Shown here piece after piece: positions 11,695 to 23,721 of a stretch of 64,000 nt of DNA (positions are counted from its first letter, which is position 1; the number at the start of each line of letters is the position of its first letter). The stretch comes from Gnetum montanum (taxonomy: Eukaryota; Streptophyta; Gnetopsida; Gnetales; Gnetaceae). The notes beneath the pieces are model-generated. The model ran no database searches. It had not been told where the DNA came from and saw nothing but the letters and a program-made list of their open reading frames with translations. Position numbers and translations under genes: made by a program. The stretch is taken from assembly GCA_015680685.1 (NCBI GenBank), contig MNCI01001323.1, positions 49,049-113,048 of the forward strand. The letters are read 5' to 3'.

Positions 11695-12399
11695 TAGATA
11701 TTTTGGTAGCATGAAAGACATCTTTATCACTCAAAAGATGTCTTTCCTCTGAGCTAGGTATTTACAAAAGATGTCTTATCTGATTGAGAGATATTTTTCC
11801 TACACAAAAGATGTCTTTCTTGTAGGTTGTTAATTCACAAAAAGACATCTTGTAAAATTAAAAGACATGTTTCTTGGCCAAAGATGTCTTTCTTCACTAA
11901 TAGATGTCTTTCCTACAAACTATTAGAACATAGAAAGACATCTTCCAAAGTCCCAATGATGCCCTATTTGAGCAAGAAAACTTCTAACATTTCAAATCTA
12001 AGTTGGAAAATAATTGATATTATGGAGTTAGATGTGAGGAAGGTTTCACAAAATTTTTATCTTTATGATTTGAAAAATATTCATCTATGTTACATGTTTT
12101 TGGCATGAGAGTCTTTGTGGTGTTGTCCATTGTGTGTGAATCTTGGTTGTTATACACCAACCCTCAAAGAAGGGAAAGAAATTCAAATAACTTTTTCTTA
12201 CATTGAGGATAATTTGGTGTGATTGTAAATCCTTCTACTCTATAATATCATTGATTTTTTTGTTGTATGCTCTATGGGATTATAATTACATTGTAATGTA
12301 TAGCTAGTTTTCTTATTTTTTAGCAAGTTATTTATCTTGTGTACAATTTATATTTGGTGTGTTTTAAAAAGTCAATCAAATTGGAGTGATCCTAATCTA
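11695..12399 (+). repeat. 5' LTR of element E
   Basis: About 705 bp, clearly alignable with 17200-17970. The first 260 bp hold roughly nine copies of AAAGATGTCTTTC or its reverse complement GAAAGACATCTTT in mixed orientation. This cluster is probably a U3 enhancer array. Confidence 0.85.
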
Positions 12400-12403
12400 G
12401 GAT

Positions 12404-12416
12404 TGGTATTCGAGTG
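12404..12416 (+). other. Primer-binding site of element E (initiator tRNA-Met type, decayed)
   Basis: TGGTATTCGAGTG, a few bases after the LTR end, resembles the TGGTATCAGAGC primer site of many chromoviruses and copia elements. Confidence 0.6.
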
Positions 12417-12446
12417 TAGGATTTTGGAATATAATTATGGACTTTT

Positions 12447-13640
12447 ATGCCTATTTTAAATGCTCCTAAGAACAAAAATGTCCAAGTCCTGAATAGAGAT
12501 ATGGAAAGCATAAAATCTACTTTTCAACTAATGGTAGATCAATTGGATGAAATGAGTACTAAGATGGATAAAAATGTAGGTTGTATCTATATTCTATCTC
12601 ATGGTAATGATGATCATTCTCATTCAAATAAGGATGAATAAGTTTCTCAACTTGATGAAAGGACATAATATGAGAAGGAAGATCATTTTAGCTATGGGAG
12701 TGTGAAAACCCATCAATCCAAGGTTCCAAGGGAAAGGAATCCAAGTTCAAATGTTAGAACTCCAAAATATCTATCTATGACATCTACTTCTTCTCTTGGA
12801 AAATTGGATGAGGAAAATGAAGAAATACTTACCAAGGCTTTGAAAATTGTTGCAATACTTCCTTATGTGAAATTGAAGACTTTAAATGATGTACATGATA
12901 TCAATGCACATGATATCAATGCCTTTACAAATTTTTTGAACGAACTTGACAAGTATTTTGAGCTTCAGAAGGTACCAAACCATTTGAGGGTACCAATTTT
13001 TGAATCTATATGAGAAGATATGTCTTAAACATAATGGAAAAAAGAATCTCAAAGCTATGGAATACAAAAGGAACAACCTATTAGGTATTTTTCTTTTATG
13101 AAGTACAAATTAAAATAAAAATCTGAATAGTCTAGGTAGAAGCAACAAAAAATTATGAAGCTAAAATTCCTTAGACAAGGAGAATAGGATATTAAGAAAT
13201 TATATATTAAATTTTTTAAACATTTTTCATAAAGTAAAGTTACCTAGAAAAAATGTGAGCTGGTTTCAATCTTTCTTAAAGTTCATAAGATTACTTATGA
13301 TTAGGAGTTGACATTTTATGAGCCTTAATGTGAGACTTAAGATTTGGCACTCAAGGTAGATATGAAACTCAATGAATTTGGAAGTAGTAGTAAACAATTC
13401 AAAGGAAATAGACAAGGAATTCAAATTAGAGAAGGGATCCAAGTCAAAATTTGAAGAAAAATAGAATACTAATGACAAGAAGCAAGAGAAATGCAATCAA
13501 AAGGATAAGGCAAAGAAGAAAAGGGTCAAGGTAGCAACTCATCCAAGATTCAATGCTTTAAATGTAGAGAGTGGGGATACAAAAAATGGGTTTTTTTACT
13601 TCACAAGGTAGCTAAGGACAAGGATGTACAAACCTTGGAG
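12447..13640 (+). pseudogene. Element E Gag remnant
   Basis: It starts at an ATG 47 bp after the LTR (MPILNAPKNKNVQ) and has a Lys/Asp-rich N-terminus with DQLDEMSTKMDK. A capsid-like part follows: FTNFLNELDKYFELQKVP, matching the chromovirus WLxxLExYFxxxxVP region. Near 13554-13600 is a zinc-knuckle relic, CFKCREWGYKKW, in which the His is Tyr and the last Cys is lost. Several stops and frame changes occur. Confidence 0.75.
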
Positions 13641-13769
13641 ATGGAGTCAACAAGTCAAGCTCTTCAAAGAGGTAATCCTTATGCTTCCAAAATTAAGAAA
13701 GTTTTTGAATTGAATTCTTATGCTTTTATGGGGAATGTGAATAAAGGAGATCATTTAGCAAGGAAATTG

Positions 13770-14210
13770 TTGTTAAGAATTAGAGCTAGATGTTTGATTA
13801 ATGGGGAATGGATTCATATTTTGATTAATGGAGGATTGTAAGAAAATGTTATTTCCTCTAGTGTAGTTTCTAAGTTGGATTTAATAACATATCATCATCA
13901 TAGACCCTACAAGTTACATTGGTTGTCTAAATATTTATCTCAAGAGGTGAAAGAATAACGTGCTCTAAAGTTCAAAATTAGAAGTTATTATGATTTTATA
14001 CAATGTGATCTACTACCTATTAATTGTGCTAATGTAATTCTTGGAAGGCCATAGAATTTTGATAATGTTGCGTGATTTGATGGGGCAAGAAATGTATGGA
14101 GTGTAGCAATAAAAGATGGAATCCATGAGTTGACTCTTATGATTGCTATAGAAGTGAGGTAGAAAACCTTGTTTAATGCTTCATTAATCCTTCTTGGAAA
14201 GAGGAAACAC
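13770..14210 (+). pseudogene. Element E protease remnant
   Basis: ARCLINGEWIHILINGGL is followed, after a stop, by ENVISSSVVSKLDL and PYKLHWLSK. This corresponds to the chromovirus retropepsin pattern VIIDSGSTENFVS...VxKLxL...PYKLxW. The catalytic Asp-Ser-Gly reads Asn-Gly-Gly, so the site is dead. Confidence 0.75.
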
Positions 14211-14289
14211 ATTAAGAAATATTATGAGATAGATTTTGGATTTTTGATTTCATCAACTGTTACTTCTAACCATGATATTGTCCAAGTAT

Positions 14290-15345
14290 AACTTCTTTCC
14301 AATGTACTAGGCTTGAAGGAGTAATTCTTCCATGTGTTCAAAGTGGAATTGAATGGATTTTCACCAATCAAGAATGTCTAGTACCACATATACTTCATTC
14401 CTAGTGCTATCATTTCAAATGGGAGGGAATAATGAATGGAACTACATTATAGGATTGAATTGCAAAGGTAAGTATAGGAGCTACTTGCAAATTCCTTTGT
14501 AAGGGAGTCATTCTATGCTTGTGCAATTCTAGTAGTGCTTATATTAAATCTGGACAATTATGAATGAAGGATATGAATTAATTTAAGAGATATGAACAAG
14601 AAAATATTAAGATACATGTTTTCTATTTCAAGGATGTATGATATCCTTAATGTCCTTACCAATGTAGAGATATTTAGCAAAATTGATTTGAAGAGTGTGT
14701 ACCATCGAATTTGGATCAAGCCTGGTAATGAATGAAAGATAGCTTTCAAGATACAAATGGGTTATTTAAGTGGTTGGTGATTCCATTTAGGCTTACAAAT
14801 TCCCCTACTACATTCATTATGTTGATGCATGATCTTCTCAAATATTTAATTGGTAAGGGTTGTATTGTCTTCTTTGATGGCATTTTGGTATACAACTCTA
14901 ATAAGGAGTGCTTGAATCATTTGAAGTGAGTGTGTCTTAAGTTGAAGGAGGTACAGTTGGTGATTAATGTGAAGAAAATTTTCTTCTTCAAGAGGAAGAT
15001 CATATACTTGGAATATGTGATTTTTAAAAACCAAATCAAGATGGAAGTTACTAATATGAAGGCTATTAGAGATTGGCTAAGACCTACAAATGTTAGGAAG
15101 GTGAGATCATTTCTTGGTTTATTAGGTTTTTATAGAAGTGTCATAAATTATTTCAGTGGTATATCATGGCCCATATTTACTTTTATTAAGAAGAATCATA
15201 ACTTCAAATGGGATGATGTAACCCAAAGAAGCTTTGACTTATTGAAGGAAAAAATATCAAGTAAACCAATGCTTCCAATATCGAAGTTCCAGAACCTTTT
15301 TCAGATGGAGGTGGATGCAAGTGGCCTTATCATTTGAGGGGTGTT
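14290..15345 (+). pseudogene. Element E reverse transcriptase remnant
   Basis: Recognisable blocks include the YHRIWI region (about 14700), KDSFQDTNGLFKWLVIPF at 14732 (family pattern KTAFxTxxGLYEWxVMPFGL), LTNSPTTFIMLMH, and VFFDGILVYNS near 14865. There follow NVKKIFFFKRKIIYLEYV, VRKVRSFLGLLGFYR and DASGLII leading into RNase H. The catalytic YxDD motif reads FFDG, so the second metal-binding Asp is Gly. The enzyme would have copied element RNA into DNA. Confidence 0.88.
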
Positions 15346-15700
15346 GTCTCAATCAAGAATACCTATTGCTTTCTTTTCAAAGAAACTAAGTGAATTAAGG
15401 TAGAAGTACAACATAGAGGATAAGAAATGCTACACTACTCTTCAAGTAATCAATCATTTGAGGCATTATTTATTAACTAAGAAGTTCACTCTGATGACTG
15501 ATCACAAAGCACTTTAATTTCTTACATTCCAAAATAAGTTGAGTGCTAAATACATGAAGTGGGTGGTACAATTATAGGAGTTCAATTTTGTTCTCAAGCA
15601 TAAGAGTAGGAAATCCAATGTGGTAGCAGATGTATTATCTAGGGTGCATGTGGTACATTTTAGTAATTCTCATGTAGAAGGTATGAATGATTTTATTAAT
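15310..15700 (+). pseudogene. Element E RNase H remnant
   Basis: VDASG, then a KLSELRxKYNIEDKKCYT segment, HLRHYLLTKKFTLMTDHKAL and finally NVVADVLSR are the standard Ty3/gypsy RNase H landmarks. Stops lie between the blocks. Confidence 0.8.
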
Positions 15701-15779
15701 TTGTATGAACATTATTCAAATTTTGGGAATATTTGGAGAAGCATCAAAGGGCAATTGTTGAGTAGGGCAGACTAATGAC

Positions 15780-16760
15780 AAAATTATCACATTTAGGATA
15801 AATTGTTATTCAAGCATGGAAACAATTATCTTCCAAATTATGATTTTAGAAGGAATATTTTGGTTGAAAAACATTGTGATGGCATGTCATGTCAAATGGA
15901 CAAAGATAATACATTAGAGCTTATGGTTAGGTACTATTTTGGCCTGGAATGGCCTTTAAAGTCTTTAAATTTTTGGAGTGTTTTCCATGTTAGAAATTCA
16001 AGGACAGTAAAGGAGTTGATGGACATTACATGCCTTTGAAAATCCTCAAATGACCTTGAGAAAGTATGTAAATGAACTTTGTGAGTAGCATTCCAAAGGC
16101 CAAAAATGGAAATGATGCTATATTTGTGATGGTGGAAAAATTCTCCAAGATGACACACTTTATTCTATGCAAGAAGGTGAGTGATGCATCTCATATTACA
16201 AATTTATTTTTAAAAAAAAATTATGAGGTTGCATAAGATTCCTTTGAATATTAATAGTGATAAGACTCCAAGTTTACCAATCAATTTTGGAGGTCCCTTT
16301 GGAAGATTTTAGGGACAATGTTAAATTTTTCTAGTGCATATCATCCATAGTCCAATGGCAAAACTAAAGTGATCAACAAATCTTTACTCAATATTTTGAG
16401 GTATTTGTGTGAAGGAAAATCCAATATGTGAGAGAACTTATTGTACTATGCAAATTTCTCTTATAACAATGTTTCACGTTGCTATTGGGAAGAGTGAATT
16501 TGAGGATGATTATGATTTTAACCAAGAATGGTAGATAAGTTAAGAAGCTTTAACAGAGAGGCTAAGTGTAGACTTTGTTAAGGAGATGATATATCTTCAT
16601 GCTTAAGTAAGAATAAATCTAGAGAAGAAGGATAAATAATGAGTCCAAAATAGGAATGAAGGTAAGAGGAAGCCTAATTTTTTTATTGGTGATCTTTTTT
16701 AGATGCGCTTGAAGAAGTAGTAGTTGAGGAGTATGAACTTCTCAAAAGTAACGGCCAAGA
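15780..16760 (+). pseudogene. Element E integrase remnant
   Basis: A zinc-domain relic near 15930 reads YFGLEWPLKSLNFW in one frame, equivalent to YYWPxMxxDV. The core reads VSSIPKAKNGNDAIFVMVEK, then FSKMTHFILCKKVSDASHIT, matching the VVVDRFSKMAHFIPC signature with the first catalytic Asp position now Glu. A YHPQSNG-like block follows near 16340 (SAYHPxSNGKTKVINKSL). Frame changes and stops are frequent. Confidence 0.8.
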
Positions 16761-16959
16761 AAATGAATCCTTTGAGAATAAAGACCAAAATCAATAACAA
16801 TGCATTTGAAATTGACTTACCCAGTAATGTGGATATGTCCTTTATATCCACATCTTGTACATTAACATGGTCTAGAAAATGATGAAACCTTGAGGAGCAA
16901 CATCAATAAGGTATATGGGGATATTAATAAGCCCATGCCTTCAAGAGAAAGAAAGGCAA

Positions 16960-17090
16960 TTGTACTTAATAAAAATAAAGATTCTAGCACTCATAGAGTG
17001 AAGAAATATGAGTACTTAGTCCATTGGAATGGTTAAACTAGTGATGATGCTATATGAGTCCATGAGACCAAACTTGTTGAGTGGGAGATC
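16960..17090 (+). pseudogene. Chromodomain relic of element E integrase
   Basis: VKKYEYLVHWNG, a stop, then TSDDAI, a stop, and VHET match the chromodomain core (xxYLVKWKGYxxxxATWVxE); both stops fall at expected Trp or Gln positions. In chromoviruses this domain steers integration toward particular chromatin. It lies just before the polypurine tract and 3' LTR. Confidence 0.82.
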
Positions 17091-17188
17091 ACTTCTACTC
17101 CTTCCCCTTTGTTCACATGAGTTTACCTTTTGAAGGATTGGAGATCTAGTGTAGGGACATCGCTTTCTAGTGTAATGTCAATTCCTAT

Positions 17189-17199
17189 AGGCAAAGAAA
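17189..17199 (+). other. Polypurine tract of element E
   Basis: AGGCAAAGAAA immediately precedes the 3' LTR start TGGAGATTTT. Confidence 0.65.
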
Positions 17200-17970
17200 T
17201 GGAGATTTTGACAACATGGAAGACATATTTGTCACTTAAAAGACATCTTTTCAAAGATTTGGATGTTTTAAAAAGATGTATTATCTAACTAAAGTTGTGT
17301 TTCCTAGTCAAAAGATGTCTTTTCAAACTAGAAGATGTCTTTCCTGCAAGCTCTCAGTTCACAAAAAGACATCTTGTTAGATCTAAATACATCTTTCCTA
17401 ATCCAAAGATGTCTTTTTCCATTGGAATAAGTCTTTCCTACAAGCTACCACAACATAGAAAGACATATTTCCAAGCCCCAAGAACATCTTATTTAATCAA
17501 GAAAACTTTTGACACGGTAGATCCAAGTTGGGAAAGGGCTAGAATTATGGAGTTAGATGTCGACAACGTTTTCCTAAACTATTAGCTTTAGCTTCTATTT
17601 TGATAAATATTAGTCTATTTTGCATATTTCTAGCATGAGAGTTTATGTGGTCAATCATGTGTGTGGTATTAGCCATTGTATATTGATCTTAATTATTGTA
17701 TGTTAGTCTAAAAAAGAGGAAAGAAAGCTAAATGATTATTCCTTACATTGAGGAAAATCCTGTGTGATTGTAAAGCCTTTTTCTCTACAATATTGTTGAG
17801 TGTATTTTTGTGTATCTTGTGGAATTATGGCTCTATTGTATTTTTTAATCTTCTTTTAGAATTAATAGAAGATAACTAGTTTTCTTCTTTTCTAGAAAGG
17901 TATTTGTCTTATGTATAATTTGGATTGGTATGTTTTGAAGGATAAATCAAATCAAAGTGATCTTAATCTA
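17200..17970 (+). repeat. 3' LTR of element E
   Basis: About 771 bp, alignable with the 5' LTR along its whole length. It keeps the AAAGATGTCTTT/AGACATCTT cluster (about 17220-17470), GTGTGATTGTAAAGCC and the AATCTA end. The divergence between the two LTRs is obvious by eye, mostly transitions and small indels. Confidence 0.85.
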
Positions 17971-18690
17971 GAAAAGAAAAGGTAAAAAGAAAAAATAAGG
18001 AGATAGGAAAGGACATATATAGGCAAAAAGACAAAGTGACTGTAATAGATGAGTTTGTTAATTTAGACTTAGATAGAGATGATGGATGTGACCAATACCA
18101 ATATGAATATCCTAAGAAATGTTGTTCCATCATGGCCCATATGCAAGAATCAAGATCATATGATTTGAATCCTAAGTTCATCAAAAGGCAAATGCCCAAG
18201 AGATAGCCTTATTCACAAGATAATTGCATATAGTTCTAAAATCAATAGTACTATCCAAGTGGGATTTCTCCTCAATTGAAAGAGAATTATTATTAGTAAT
18301 GGAAAACCCCACAATCATCAGGTATGCCACCACTAAGGTAGTAGTATCCTTTCAAGTAACCCAATTCTTATGATCATTATGCCTAGTAGCTTGTTTCTCC
18401 TAATGGTACCTCTACTCATAAATCCTCTTACTATTATTATCAACTAGACTATTATTGAACTACTACTTCTTGCATCCATTTACCTTTCTACACTTCTAAT
18501 CAACCTTCCATGCATCCTCACTATTCACATACTTCTCTTCCTTGTACACCACCTTTACCAATGTAGGATCAAATACCTCCATAATCACAACAAAATAATG
18601 TAATAAGAGCAATTAGTGTGCAGATAGATGATATTTCTAGTACTTCTAAAAACAACCATTAGAAATGTTCCATCATGAGGAATGCTTCCC
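17971..18690 (+). pseudogene. Element A Gag, right fragment
   Basis: Resumes the Gag cut at 11694. Landmarks are VIDEFVNLDLDRDDGCDQYQ, then YEYPKKCCSIMAHMQESRSY and DLNPKFIKRQMP. They align with element B IEFNDDVGCEIFSYEHPKGC and SHLQESGVYMFNPRLVQ. The zinc-knuckle-like block is damaged here (Cys and His positions replaced). The rest is Pro/Tyr/Gln-rich, as in B. Confidence 0.8.
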
Positions 18691-18699
18691 TATTTACAA

Positions 18700-19320
18700 G
18701 ATGGGCTAATAGACCTACTAGCTCATGTAAACCTATGTAAGCATTAATAGATGTGGACCTTAATTCAATCTCACATCCTCCAACATCTCAAATGAGTTTC
18801 TTTCAAACCAAAATTAAAACATAAAAACTATCATGCTTAATCACATTGTAAGTGATTGGATAAAAGCAAGTACTCTTCGCAAGAAAAGAACATATCCAAT
18901 AAGTCCTATGATATACCTACAAATAACTAGAAATTCATCATCAAAAGTGCTCCTAGAGTTAAGTTCTAGAGTAAACTTTATTTTACAAAACATATACAAA
19001 GTCTATAACCTTTACAATTAGATAAATGCAACATTGAATTTGAGCATATAGACTAATCCATCATCGTTCAATTAGAATAGGTGGAAGATGTAGTGATCAT
19101 CATCAGTGATTGATCCTATCTTGCTAATTTTTTAGTTATCCACATGGGGAATAATAAATAAGAATTTCCAATAATCATGAGGAGAGCATGGCATTGCATA
19201 ATCAATGATAAACTCATAATCAAGGACCTCTTCTTAGAGAATTTCAAGGATGATGAACAAGGAATTCATATAGAAGTTAACAATTCCATGTATTATATAA
19301 AATGACACAGAGTGAAAATA
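18700..19320 (+). pseudogene. Element A protease remnant
   Basis: The clearest stretch (about 19030-19310) reads IEFEHID, a stop, SIIVQLE, a stop, VEDVVIIISD, a stop, SYLANFLVIHMGNNK and EFPIIMRRAW. This aligns with B protease at 37470-37700 (GLVKDIVTIVCGWSYPADSL and FPIIMERALL). The active-site half (18700-19000) is barely readable. Confidence 0.7.
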
Positions 19321-19859
19321 CACACAAACAATTTGAAATGTAAAAAAAATCATTTTTCTAGTATTCAATTATTATATAGAATATATGTATCTCCAATAGT
19401 GCATGTATGCAACAACCACTAAACATGAAGACACCTAATGGTTGATAACAAATGAAAGCTATGAATCCTTAGTATGCATGGAGTCATAAAAGGCCCTCAC
19501 AATGTCTATGTTGATAGGATGGGTAAGATGGAACACACCATACAATAACTTTATCAAGTGGAAAATAGGCAAGAAGAAGATATGGATAGGAAAAATTTGA
19601 AAACTCAATAAAAGATAGAACCAGAGCCTAATTAACTTAAAAAATTATCAAAGTCTCTTGAGTATGTGATCTTAAAAAATGATAAACTAGTAATCATAAA
19701 TTCCTAGCTAATAGAGAATTAAAAGAGGAAGTTACTAAAAATAATCAATAGAAGGTCAATAATCTTTTCTTGGCCATATAATGAAATAAAAAGAATTGAT
19801 TCATACATATGCCAACATAGAATCTAAATAGACCCTATCATCAAGCCAAAATACCAATG

Positions 19860-20154
19860 ACAACATAGGTTGAATTCCAAGTTGAAGTAGGTTGAAAGAG
19901 ATTGAAAAACTCCTGAAAGTGAGATTCATATATCCTGTACAACATAGTGAGTGGATGAGATCAATTTTTATTATATACAAAAAGGAAGGCTAGTGGAGTA
20001 TCTGCATTGATTTTAGGCTATCAATCATGACAAAATTTAAATATCATTTTTATTAACATTTATTGACCAAGTGTTGGACACCATTACAAGGTGTAAATTA
20101 TACAATTTTCTAGATAACTATAGTTGTTATAATCATATTTAGATAGCTCTAGAG
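19860..20154 (+). pseudogene. Element A reverse transcriptase, left fragment
   Basis: Pseudo-translation reads EIEKLLKVRFIYPVQHSEWM, then a YKKEG relic of the VPKKDG motif, and ICIDFR (family (R)xCVDFRxLN). It aligns with B at 38300-38600 (LLKVRFIYPIADSEWVSPLV). A solo copia-type LTR interrupts it after TATTTAGATAGCTCTAGAG; the frame resumes at 21355 with AKITFI. Confidence 0.85.
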
Positions 20155-21354
20155 TGTTGACCTTTGATATGTCAAAACATTAAGAAAAATTAAAAACAAG
20201 AATGTTTGTGTGGTTGTTGTTCATCTATTTGTAGGGAAAGGACTTGGACATGGATTTTGAGACAAGAGGAAAGCTCTAACAAGAAATACATCATCAAGGT
20301 CTCCAAAATGTACGTGGGAGCTCAAGAGCATGGACAAGGAATGAAAACTTCAAAATGCAACTCTAGTGATCAGGGACAAGGACGAAAGATTTCAAAGTAA
20401 AGAAAGACATCTCGAAGAAATAGTAGACATATTGGCCAAGAAAAAAGAGTTTCAGAAAATATGTCTTCAAGAAATAGCAAATATCTACTACAAAAGAAAG
20501 ACATCTTCTTAATGACAAAGACGTCTTGGTTGAGTTGAATACTAAATAGACAAAGACATATCTAAAAAATAGTAAACATCTTTCTAGAGAGAAAACATCT
20601 TTCATGAGAAGAAGACATCTTTCTAGAATGAAGGTCTAATGTAGAAAGATGTCTCAGCATTGAAGAAGACATCTCCAGTGACCATTAGATAGTTGTTGCT
20701 CGAATTATTATCTGATTTCAGAAACATATTGGCTATAAGAAGACTTCATTCCATTGGAAAATGAGCATGCATTATTGTACCTTTAATTGTCATATTAACC
20801 AATCAATCTAATAATCATTAGTGTGATATTGTTCCTCATTGTACTATGCTTTTTCTATTATAATTTGTCAAAGTGTGTTATACCTCATTGTAGAAGGATC
20901 AGAAAGTTTAGTTGCATTGCTACATTTTAATTTTTTATCCTCTTCTTGCCCTATAGGATGGATTTGCTTCTTGTAAGAAGGCATCATCCTTGAGCTTGTA
21001 GGGATCCAATGGGATTGAGTGGTTTTGTAGTGCCACAACACTCCAAAGTGAAGATCAAGTTGTAGAGTTTGTAGGATCCTAGAAACCACATTCTAGGCTT
21101 GTCGAGACCTTATAGAGTTGAGTAGATTCATAGCATTGAATCACTCTAGGGAAGATCTTAAAGCTTGTACAAGGTGTGGTACCCTTCAAACCACATTTGA
21201 CAACAACAAAGTCTAGAGGTGTGCTCGTGAACTACCCTCTGAGTGTGGACAACCAAAGTTGGGGAACCATGTTAAATTTGGTTTGTGCTTTGTCTCAAAA
21301 ACTTTTTAAATTGGAAAACTTATTCATCCCCCCTTCTAAGTTCAACAATACTCA
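20155..21354 (+). mobile_element. Solo LTR, copia-type (same family as element D LTRs)
   Basis: About 1.2 kb beginning TGTTGACCTTTGATATGTCA and ending CAACAATACTCA, lying within the element A RT. It aligns with the D LTRs, including the shared 3' phrase AACTTATTCA...CCCTTCTAAGTTC. Flanks tagag and caaag differ by two transitions, fitting a decayed 5-bp target duplication. It holds many AGACATCT/AGATGTCT motifs (20400-20680). With no internal region, it arose by LTR-LTR recombination. Confidence 0.85.
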
Positions 21355-21900
21355 CAAAGAACTGGGCCAAAATCACATTCATAATTTCTTAGGGAACTTT
21401 TCATCCAAAAATATGCCTTTGGGCTTATGTAATGTCCCTACAACTTTCTAATGTCTTATCCTCAATATCTTTCAAAAAAATTGGTAATGATGTAAAATTC
21501 TTCAAGGATGGCTTCTCCACCTATGATTCAAATTTTGAGCAGGTCTTAGAATATCTTAATAAAGTCTCAGAGTTCTCCATAGAGATAAAATTTAAGATCA
21601 ACTAGTAAAAAGCCACTTAATAATCTAAGAAGGCCATGTTCTTGGGCACTATGTATCAAAAATAGGAATAGAGGTTAACCTAGAAAAGATCTAAGTTATC
21701 AAAGGACTTACACAAAGCCAAAAATAGTGAGAGATATTAGGTTATTCCTTGGACATATTGATTATTATAGGAATTTCATTGAAAATTTCTCCAAAATTGC
21801 TAACTCACTAGTAAAACTAACAAAGAAGGATGCACCATTTGAGTGGACTAGGAAATGTGAACAAGAATTTAAACTTTTGAAGTATAAATTTGTATAAATT
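21355..21900 (+). pseudogene. Element A reverse transcriptase, right fragment
   Basis: It resumes with AKITFI, then PLGLCNVPTTF in a neighbouring frame, and KFFKDGFSTYDSNFEQVLEY. The B equivalent is EVFMDDFSTYEATFKQALDY, so the catalytic Met-Asp-Asp reads Lys-Asp-Gly here and the enzyme is dead. The LGHxxxxxGIEV-like and SFLGHxxYY blocks are visible around 21640-21770. Confidence 0.82.
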
Positions 21901-21929
21901 CCAATTAAACAAGCTTTAAACTAGTACAA

Positions 21930-22310
21930 AACATTTCACATCATGACAAGTGAATTCAATTATGCATTAGAGATCATTCTTACATAGTTGGACAATTAGA
22001 AATGTTCATATTACATCCATTGCATAAGTAGAAGTATTATAGATGCATAACTAAATTACATCAAAATTAAAAAAAAACTAATATGAGTGATGTATGCACT
22101 TAGGAAGTTTAGGTATTATGCGCTTATCTACCCAATGTCTATGTACAAAAATCATAGTACAACCCAGTTCCTCATAAATAAACCAATGGTTAGTCCTCAT
22201 GTTATATGATTTCTAGTCATCCTATAGGATTCTGGTTTCATAATGATTCATTTAAAAAGACACTAAAAATACAGTTTCAATTCACATGTCTTGGTTGTGA
22301 TGGGACATGA
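21930..22310 (+). pseudogene. Element A RNase H remnant
   Basis: The series TFHIMTSEFNYAL (B has TFHIMIDASNYALG), an NYIKIKKKLI-like block, and HSTTQFLINKPMVSPHVI gives the RNase H order seen in B. The first catalytic Asp position is replaced by Thr-Ser-Glu. Confidence 0.7.
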
Positions 22311-22329
22311 AGTCTAATGACAAGCCTCT

Positions 22330-23721
22330 CTCCAATCAATTCCTAGATAAACTCTTATTAATCAAAGCCATGATAATTTCATTTAAAGTGTTCAAGCCAT
22401 GGTTTACTAAATATCTCACATATTTAACAATTCAAGAGGTTCCATCTAAATGGGACAAGCAAAGAAGCAATAGTTCCTGCATTAGGTCAAACACTACATG
22501 AAGATATAGGGCAAAATCCACAAACTTTATGTAGATGATGTGATCCTTTTGTATGTGCCTAAATAGAATCAACTAAAAGTTCACTACAATGATCATGAAG
22601 GATCTTTCAAGAGCCATTATACAAGGATATGAACAAACATAAAAACCATTATGGTTGAGTAATTTTAGCCAATGCTCTTTAGAGATGCCCTTCAGTTTAC
22701 CAAATATAGTGAGATGTCAACATGATGGTAGGGTGACAATAAGGTTTGAAGGACTCCAATAATAAATCTAGCTACAAGAATCATTTGATTTATGGGAAAT
22801 TTATTTTATGAGTCCCATCAAGCCTATCTCAAATAGGAAATATAATATTATTATTGTCTTTGGCTATTGCACTAAATGGTAAAAGCTACTACATTATCTA
22901 ATTACACTAAGATAATAGCTACAAAGTTCTTTCAACAATAGGTGATGAATAGTTTTGATCTATCTAGGACATTCATTTTAGATAATGGTATGCATTTCAT
23001 TGTTGCTACCTTTAATAATCTAATGTAACACTTATGATTCAAGCACAAATAAATAACACCTTATCACCCTAAAGCAAATGATCAAGTTGAAGTAACTAAT
23101 AGGGAAATCACACAAATCCTTACTAGGAGACTTAGCAAATATATGAAATATTGAAACACTAAATCAAATTATGCTTTATGGACTTACCAACCCACATGAA
23201 AGCTCCCTATAGACTATTCTTCCTACAAAATAGTATGTAATAAGTTACCTAAACTACCCATTCAAGTGGAATTATGTACATTAAATATAATATTTAAGCT
23301 TAACATTGATATTACTCTAACACAGAAAGAACATTTGATGAATCTCAATGTATTAGATGGAAATTGGAGAGTAGTAATAGTGTTAACTAAGGTCCATAAA
23401 GGATATACCAAACAACACCATGATGCTAAGGTTATACATGTAGATTTTAAACCAAGTGATAAGGTTATATACTAGAATCTTAGTCATGTATCATTGTACA
23501 CCAAATTCCAAAGTTTATGGAAAGGAAATTATATAATCAATTTCATGTTCAAGTCTAGTGCCTTACAAATATACCATCCTAATTTCTTGCTAAAACTCAT
23601 TCTAGTTAGCGTCTAATAAATTAAACCACTTAGGGACACCCATCTAAGCCATAGACTCATCCTCAATCTCTACTGCTACTAGATCCCATTCCATTTTTCA
23701 TATCTTCATAATAACTACTAG
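22330..23721 (+). pseudogene. Element A integrase remnant
   Basis: The core reads VFGYCTKW (family aIDYcTKWvEa; the Asp is Gly), then FFQQ, FDLSRTFILDNGMHFI, where the second catalytic Asp is kept, and TPYHPKANDQVEVTNREITQ with the catalytic Glu kept. The downstream part reads YALWTYQPT, YSSYKIVCNKLPKLPIQVEL and a long open stretch from 23266 (69 codons) of the C-terminal domain. It ends near TAG at 23719, at the same GTCATGGGAG phrase that follows the B integrase. Confidence 0.82.

Larger units (their letters stand above)
11695..17970 (+). mobile_element. Element E: chromovirus (Ty3/gypsy), nearly full length, dead
   Basis: Two LTRs flank a complete Gag-protease-RT-RNase H-integrase-chromodomain order. 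The internal part is about 4.8 kb. The LTRs start TAGATATTTT (5') and TGGAGATTTT (3') and both end in AATCTA, consistent with TG to TA and CA to TA decay of the termini. The flanking 5-mers aaaaa and gaaaa fit a decayed target duplication in element A Gag. Many stops and a lost catalytic Asp in the RT show it cannot move by itself. Confidence 0.88.

Noticed and set aside
11700-11960. AAAGATGTCTTTC cluster, considered as a satellite or small-RNA locus
   Set aside because: It lies inside both LTRs of element E at matching positions, so it is an LTR promoter feature.
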